A DNA stretch of 9,396 nt from positions 1 to 9,396 of the forward strand of contig NZ_JAGYZD010000047.1 of assembly GCF_018371055.1 (NCBI RefSeq). The letters run 5' to 3'. Made by a program: the position numbers and the translations under genes. The notes below the pieces were generated by a model, which was not told where the DNA came from, did no database searches, and saw nothing but the letters and a program-made list of their open reading frames with translations. Shown here one piece after another: positions 6,667-9,396 of the stretch. Numbering within the stretch: the first letter of the stretch is position 1; each line of letters opens with the position of its first letter. Source of the DNA: Finegoldia magna (GTDB lineage: Bacteria > Bacillota > Clostridia > Tissierellales > Peptoniphilaceae).

Positions 6667-8411
6667 AGATCAACCCTCCATTCATTTGCTTCATTGTACA
6701 TTTCGATAAACTTCTTATACCTGCTGTCTTCCTTCATAAGTTCATCGTGGCTTCCTCTCTCTAGAATTTTTCCATCTTCAACCAGTAGAATTTCGTCCAC
6801 TCCACGAATCGAAGAAAGCCTATGAGCAATCATAATTGTCGTCCTATCTTTTATGAGTTCCTTAAAGGCAATCTGTAATTCATATTCATTTTCTGGATCT
6901 GCAGCAGCAGAAGCTTCATCAAGGATAATTATCTTTGGATCTTTCAAAAATATTCTCGCAATGGAGATTCTCTGTTTCTCGCCACCAGATAGATTTATCC
7001 CTTCAGCACCTATTATCGCATCGTACTTGTCTTTGAACTTATCTATAAAGTCATCACAGCGGGCAAGCTTTAAGGCTTTGTAGACCTCTTCATCATCTGC
7101 ATCTTTATTTGCGAGTTTTACATTTTCAAAAATCGAAATTCCTTGGAATAGTTTAGGATTTTGAAAAACTATACCGATATTTTTCATCAAGCTTTCTCCA
7201 TCGTAGGAAGAAATATTTCTGTCGCCGATTAAAATTTCTCCAGAATCCACAGGATATAGTCCAGAGATTAACTTAGCAATGGTAGACTTACCAGATCCAG
7301 AGCTACCTACAAGAGCATATACTTTGTTCTCGTCAAGATTTAAAGAAAAATTATGTAAAATCTTATTCTTGTCATCGTATGAAAAATCAACATTTTTAAA
7401 GATTATATTCTTCTTTTGTAAATCTTTTTGTGTACCAAAAACTATTTCTTTTTCTTTCATCTCTGTGAACAGATTTTCAAGATTATCTACAGCAGAGTTA
7501 GCTTGAAAAACATACATGGAAACATACATAATCTTCATTAGATCTACGAAAAATAATCCCATAAATAAAGTGAAAAATAGAATTTTTGCTGACCAGATAT
7601 TAGGATCTTGTCCTTTTGAAACCATAAATATCGCTAGAAAGACTGGCGTGATTATAAAAATATTTAAAAGCCATTGGAAAAGGACATAGGGAATCCTGCA
7701 GGACATCGAATATTTGTAGACCATGTCCTTATAGACCATGATTGAGTCGTAAAGTTTTGTAAAACCGATAAGTGGCGTGTTGAAGATCTTCACCACTGGC
7801 ATTCCTCTTACATATTCCACAGCCCCAGCATTCATTTCATCTAGCTTCTCCATGTACTTCTTCATAAATGATTGGTCTCCTATCATTTTGTAGAGTAAGT
7901 ACATACTGAGTAGAATGATGATTACAAAAAATATTCCAAGATAGATGTCAATTGCAAAGGTCAAGGCTATCATGAGTATAGGAGTTAAAGCTGCCATAGT
8001 TTGATCTGTTATGAGGTGGGCGACAATCATGTGTGTTTGTTCCACATTGTTGTCGATTATCTTTCTTACCTCACCAGAGTTATGGGTGTCAAAAAAAGTA
8101 TTTGAAGCTCTAAGTAGGTGCCTAAGTCCTTTTTCACGAAGCCTAGTTTCAAGTCTAAATCCAGCTAAGTGACTCATCCATGTTCCACCAAAGTAGAAGA
8201 TACTACAGCTGGCAAAGAGGACTAGAATTTTTATAGAGAAAATCTTAAGGTTTATTAAATCTTCTCCACAAAATACATCTCTAAGCAAAATCCAAATTAA
8301 ATAATAAGCATAGAACTGTAGCAAATTCCCAACTACAGCTAGCATCGCCGCAAGTATTCCATGGATTTTTCTTTCAGGCATATAGGAAAATAATTTCTTA
8401 TAAAGTTTCAT
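6663..8411 (-). CDS. Exporter-fold ABC half-transporter A (fused permease-ATPase, YbtP/IrtA-like), first gene of operon
   Basis: 582 aa. The N-terminal ~310 residues hold about six membrane helices (near 18-44, 58-76, 135-155, 157-176, 240-264, 278-300). The ATPase domain spans ~335-570: Walker A GSSGSGKST (369-377), Q-loop Q417, signature LSGGEKQR (474-481), Walker B IIILDEA (494-500) with Glu499, switch His530. The motif set is complete, so this half should be ATP-competent. RBS GAAGG lies about 5 nt before the ATG. It lacks the N-terminal siderophore-reducing extension of mycobacterial IrtA. It opens the operon behind the regulatory region at 8412-8541 and overlaps its partner by ATGA. It likely forms an obligate heterodimer with the product of 4945-6666. 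A plain multidrug exporter is the main alternative. Confidence 0.88.
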   Translation of the reverse strand: MKLYKKLFSYMPERKIHGILAAMLAVVGNLLQFYAYYLIWILLRDVFCGEDLINLKIFSIKILVLFASCSIFYFGGTWMSHLAGFRLETRLREKGLRHLLRASNTFFDTHNSGEVRKIIDNNVEQTHMIVAHLITDQTMAALTPILMIALTFAIDIYLGIFFVIIILLSMYLLYKMIGDQSFMKKYMEKLDEMNAGAVEYVRGMPVVKIFNTPLIGFTKLYDSIMVYKDMVYKYSMSCRIPYVLFQWLLNIFIITPVFLAIFMVSKGQDPNIWSAKILFFTLFMGLFFVDLMKIMYVSMYVFQANSAVDNLENLFTEMKEKEIVFGTQKDLQKKNIIFKNVDFSYDDKNKILHNFSLNLDENKVYALVGSSGSGKSTIAKLISGLYPVDSGEILIGDRNISSYDGESLMKNIGIVFQNPKLFQGISIFENVKLANKDADDEEVYKALKLARCDDFIDKFKDKYDAIIGAEGINLSGGEKQRISIARIFLKDPKIIILDEASAAADPENEYELQIAFKELIKDRTTIMIAHRLSSIRGVDEILLVEDGKILERGSHDELMKEDSRYKKFIEMYNEANEWRVDL

Positions 8412-8436
8412 ATTAACCTTCTTTCTATGTGCTATT

Positions 8437-8451
8437 TAATAATCAATATCA
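8437..8451 (-). promoter_or_regulatory. Candidate iron-box (Fur-like) operator
   Basis: The minus-strand 15-mer TGATATTGATTATTA resembles the 7-1-7 Fur box (TGATAATNATTATCA) with two mismatches outside the central N. It lies 26 nt upstream of the first operon ATG and overlaps the end of the proximal -10 candidate. In this AT-rich intergenic region chance matches are possible. The metal link would suit a metallophore-type transporter but is inference. Confidence 0.35.
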
Positions 8452-8478
8452 ATATATCATCTTTTTTTTTATCGTCTA
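8451..8478 (-). promoter_or_regulatory. Proximal promoter candidate of the transporter operon
   Basis: Minus-strand TAGACG (8473-8478) and TATATT (8451-8456) are 16 bp apart. The spacer is mostly an A-run. A start near 8444 would give a ~33-nt leader and place the iron-box-like site at the start point. The -35 box is weak (4 of 6), consistent with a need for an activator such as the operon's AraC protein. Confidence 0.35.
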
Positions 8479-8512
8479 GTCGAAAAAAATTATTCTGTCA
8501 TAAATTTTAAAT

Positions 8513-8541
8513 AAAATATGATGGTCTTTAAATTTTTGTAA
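8513..8541 (-). promoter_or_regulatory. Distal promoter candidate of the transporter operon
   Basis: Minus-strand TTACAA (8536-8541) and TATTTT (8513-8518) are separated by exactly 17 bp. The predicted leader would be about 95 nt. It sits between the 18-bp palindrome and the operon. It is an alternative to, or may act with, the proximal candidate at 8451-8478. Confidence 0.35.
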
Positions 8542-8558
8542 GAGACTGTGTAAAATGC

Positions 8559-8576
8559 CTTTCCCCTAGGGGAAAG
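8559..8576. repeat. Perfect 18-bp palindrome
   Basis: CTTTCCCCTAGGGGAAAG is identical to its reverse complement and stands out as a GC-rich island in a very AT-rich intergenic stretch upstream of the transporter promoters. It could be a regulator-binding site or, as RNA, a 7-bp stem with a CTAG loop. There is no U-tract on either side, so a terminator is unlikely. The preceding AGAGACTGTGTAAAA (8541-8555) resembles ends of IS256-type elements and may be a relic. Confidence 0.6.
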
Positions 8577-8581
8577 AGATA

Positions 8582-8649
8582 TGTGATCAATTTTTTACTA
8601 TATGTGGACCACTTTCCGATAATAACTGTGGACCATTTTGGGGTTGACA
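8582..8649 (-). mobile_element. Relic of an IS21-family-like insertion-sequence end
   Basis: Read on the minus strand from 8649, the sequence starts TGTCAACCCC. It then shows three spaced copies of a 13-mer, given here on the plus strand: tgtggaccatttt (8627-8639), tgtggaccacttt (8603-8615) and tgtgatcaatttt (8582-8594). They are spaced 24 and 21 bp, about two helical turns. TG-type termini with iterated internal binding repeats are characteristic of IS21-family ends. No istA/istB gene follows, so only a solo end remains, abutting direct repeat copy B. Confidence 0.5.
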
Positions 8650-8808
8650 TTTACATCTAAAAGTCTTCTGGCTTTTCTTTAATTTTCTAATCGCCTTTAA
8701 AGTGTCATATTTATATTTTTTTATCTCTGGCATACTTTGATACCTTTTAGACTTAAAGTCTTTAATAGTACCTTTCCACCTCTTTTTACCTATAAAGATT
8801 CTCCTACA
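8587..8808 (-). pseudogene. Start-less frame remnant downstream of the organizer gene
   Basis: In the -1 frame relative to the organizer gene, codons from 8808 read RRIFIGKKRWKGTIKDF, KSKRYQSMPEIKKYKY, DTLKAIRKLKKSQKTF. The frame then runs into the insertion-sequence end and stops at 8587. The lysine-rich, helix-like composition looks like genuine former coding sequence. No ATG precedes it in frame. A strong AGGAGG plus ATG at the organizer's 3' end (MNYDVGESL) probably marks the original start, with a frame disruption in between. Repeat copy A shows the same junction plus a further one-base shift. Function unknown. Confidence 0.35.
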
Positions 8809-8875
8809 TCATAGTTCATTTTTTTATTTCCTCCTTGATGTCTTAGTTTTTCTTTATCTTCTTCATACCATTTTA
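8654..8875. repeat. Direct repeat copy B (right flank of cargo operon)
   Basis: This is the 222-nt partner of copy A at 1049-1272, in the same orientation and about 92% identical by eye. Here it is continuous with the full organizer gene, so this copy is the native context on its right side. On its left side it abuts the insertion-sequence relic four bases away. The two copies enclose about 7.4 kb containing the whole transporter operon. Confidence 0.85.
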
Positions 8876-9395
8876 AGATTGTCACATAGTGGTTTTGATA
8901 GGTCTTACCACTGCTTTCCATGTATCTGGATAGTTTATTTATCATTATTTCTGTGTGTGAGTTTAATTTTTCTTTAAGGTTTTTATATTCTTCTTGGCTT
9001 AACCTTACATTTTTGAATTCTCCATAAAAAATGGGGGTGGACTTTTTATCTTTTTCTATCTCTCCCTCTTTCTCTTTATCTATCTCTATATCTTTCTCTA
9101 TCTCTATCTCTCCGTTGCACTTTTGTTGCTTATGTGTTGCATTGGTGTTGCATTGCAACATTTTTAATTCTCTAGACTTTCTTGAACGCCTTGTAGAAGC
9201 TGTTTCTGATCCGATTAAGTTTGGTATTTCAGTTAAATAGTATTCATCATTTTCTGTTAAAACTTCTAATAAGCCTTGATTGATTAAATAATTTACCGTA
9301 ACCATTACATCATCGTCTGTTTCATCTATGGTTAGTGCTAACTCTTTTATAAAATCACTTTCTACTCCGTCATAATAGAGTTTGCCCTCATCTTT
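8790..9395 (-). CDS. Phage/ICE-type replisome organizer (N-terminal domain family), partial at right edge
   Basis: The frame is open to the right edge, giving 201 visible residues; the true start lies outside. The visible N-terminal part contains YYDGVESDFIKELALTIDE, then VNYLINQGLLEV, YYLTEIPNLIGSE and ASTRRSRKSRELKMLQCN. This is the winged-helix organizer domain typical of phage and integrative-element replication initiators. A low-complexity charged linker (IEIEKDIEIDKEKEGEIEK) follows. The C-terminal domain is DnaD-like: FKNVRLSQEEYKNLKEKL, YMESSGKTYQNHYVTILKW. Such proteins bind the element's origin and help load the host helicase. The last codons follow an A7 run that also precedes an internal AGGAGG-ATG. 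This suggests the original gene stopped earlier, with the following gene starting at that ATG. The last 27 codons are duplicated at 1187-1270. Confidence 0.85.
   Translation of the reverse strand, partial: KDEGKLYYDGVESDFIKELALTIDETDDDVMVTVNYLINQGLLEVLTENDEYYLTEIPNLIGSETASTRRSRKSRELKMLQCNTNATHKQQKCNGEIEIEKDIEIDKEKEGEIEKDKKSTPIFYGEFKNVRLSQEEYKNLKEKLNSHTEIMINKLSRYMESSGKTYQNHYVTILKWYEEDKEKLRHQGGNKKMNYDVGESL
9044..9112. repeat. Purine/pyrimidine-biased simple repeat inside the organizer gene
   Basis: The plus strand is a run of TCTATC/TCTTTC-type units (GATAGA/GAAAGA on the coding strand). It encodes the alternating Ile/Glu/Lys/Asp linker of the organizer protein. Such tracts slip easily and are variable in length between relatives. 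The linker is probably unstructured or a single charged helix. Confidence 0.65.
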
Positions 9396-9396
9396 T

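Noticed and set aside
2332..7506. Several plus-strand open frames of 64-95 codons
   Set aside because: They lie opposite ABC ATPase and permease genes with complete motifs, are Ser/Phe-rich shadows of those genes, and have no convincing start signals.
1049..8875. Direct repeats as a target-site duplication or long terminal repeats of a transposon
   Set aside because: They are over 200 nt, about 8% diverged, carry gene-tail coding sequence and lack terminal inverted repeats or a transposase inside. Recombination between related elements explains them better.
9044..9112. Possible CRISPR-like or tandem-repeat array
   Set aside because: The repeats are short degenerate GA-rich units in a coding linker, without spacers. 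No CRISPR array, tRNA or rRNA was seen anywhere in the window.

Overview
The DNA is AT-rich. Its codon use (AGA, ATA, AAA), strong AGGAGG-type ribosome binding sites and protein families fit a Gram-positive anaerobe or commensal of the Bacillota, for example a Peptoniphilus/Anaerococcus-like or streptococcal/clostridial lineage. The genus cannot be fixed from this window. Every recognisable gene lies on the minus strand, so transcription runs from high to low coordinates.

Layout in transcription order (right to left): (1) 8790-9395, a phage/ICE-type replisome organizer, cut by the right edge. (2) 8587-8808, a start-less frame remnant just downstream of it. It overlaps the first of two direct repeats (8654-8875) and a relic of an IS21-type insertion-sequence end (8582-8649). 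(3) 8412-8650, a regulatory region with candidate promoters, an iron-box-like palindrome and a perfect 18-bp palindrome. (4) 1345-8411, a six-gene operon: two exporter-fold ABC half-transporters, an ECF S component of the Trep_Strep/MptD family, an EcfT, a double-domain EcfA ATPase that carries a one-base frameshift, and an AraC-family regulator, ended by an intrinsic terminator. (5) 1049-1272, the second copy of the direct repeat, holding a truncated tail of the organizer gene. (6) 988-1034, a strong hairpin terminator. (7) 232-990, small and decayed element genes. (8) 1-231, the N-terminus of a large serine recombinase, cut by the left edge.

The flanks look like an integrative mobile element with a replication module on one side and a serine-recombinase integration module on the other. 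The transporter operon is cargo between two diverged copies of the same organizer-tail sequence (about 92% identical by my hand alignment).

The operon genes overlap or nearly abut throughout (ATGA, stop-codon/Shine-Dalgarno overlap, TAATG, 7-nt overlap, and ATGA once the frameshift is corrected). This implies coordinated synthesis of one machine. A heterodimeric exporter-fold ABC pair of the kind that includes YbtPQ/IrtAB importers, an ECF uptake module and an AraC regulator suggest acquisition of a metallophore, tetrapyrrole or other scarce small molecule. The substrate cannot be read from the sequence. The EcfA frameshift removes the second Walker B, so in this strain the ECF half is either inactivated or affected by a sequencing error.
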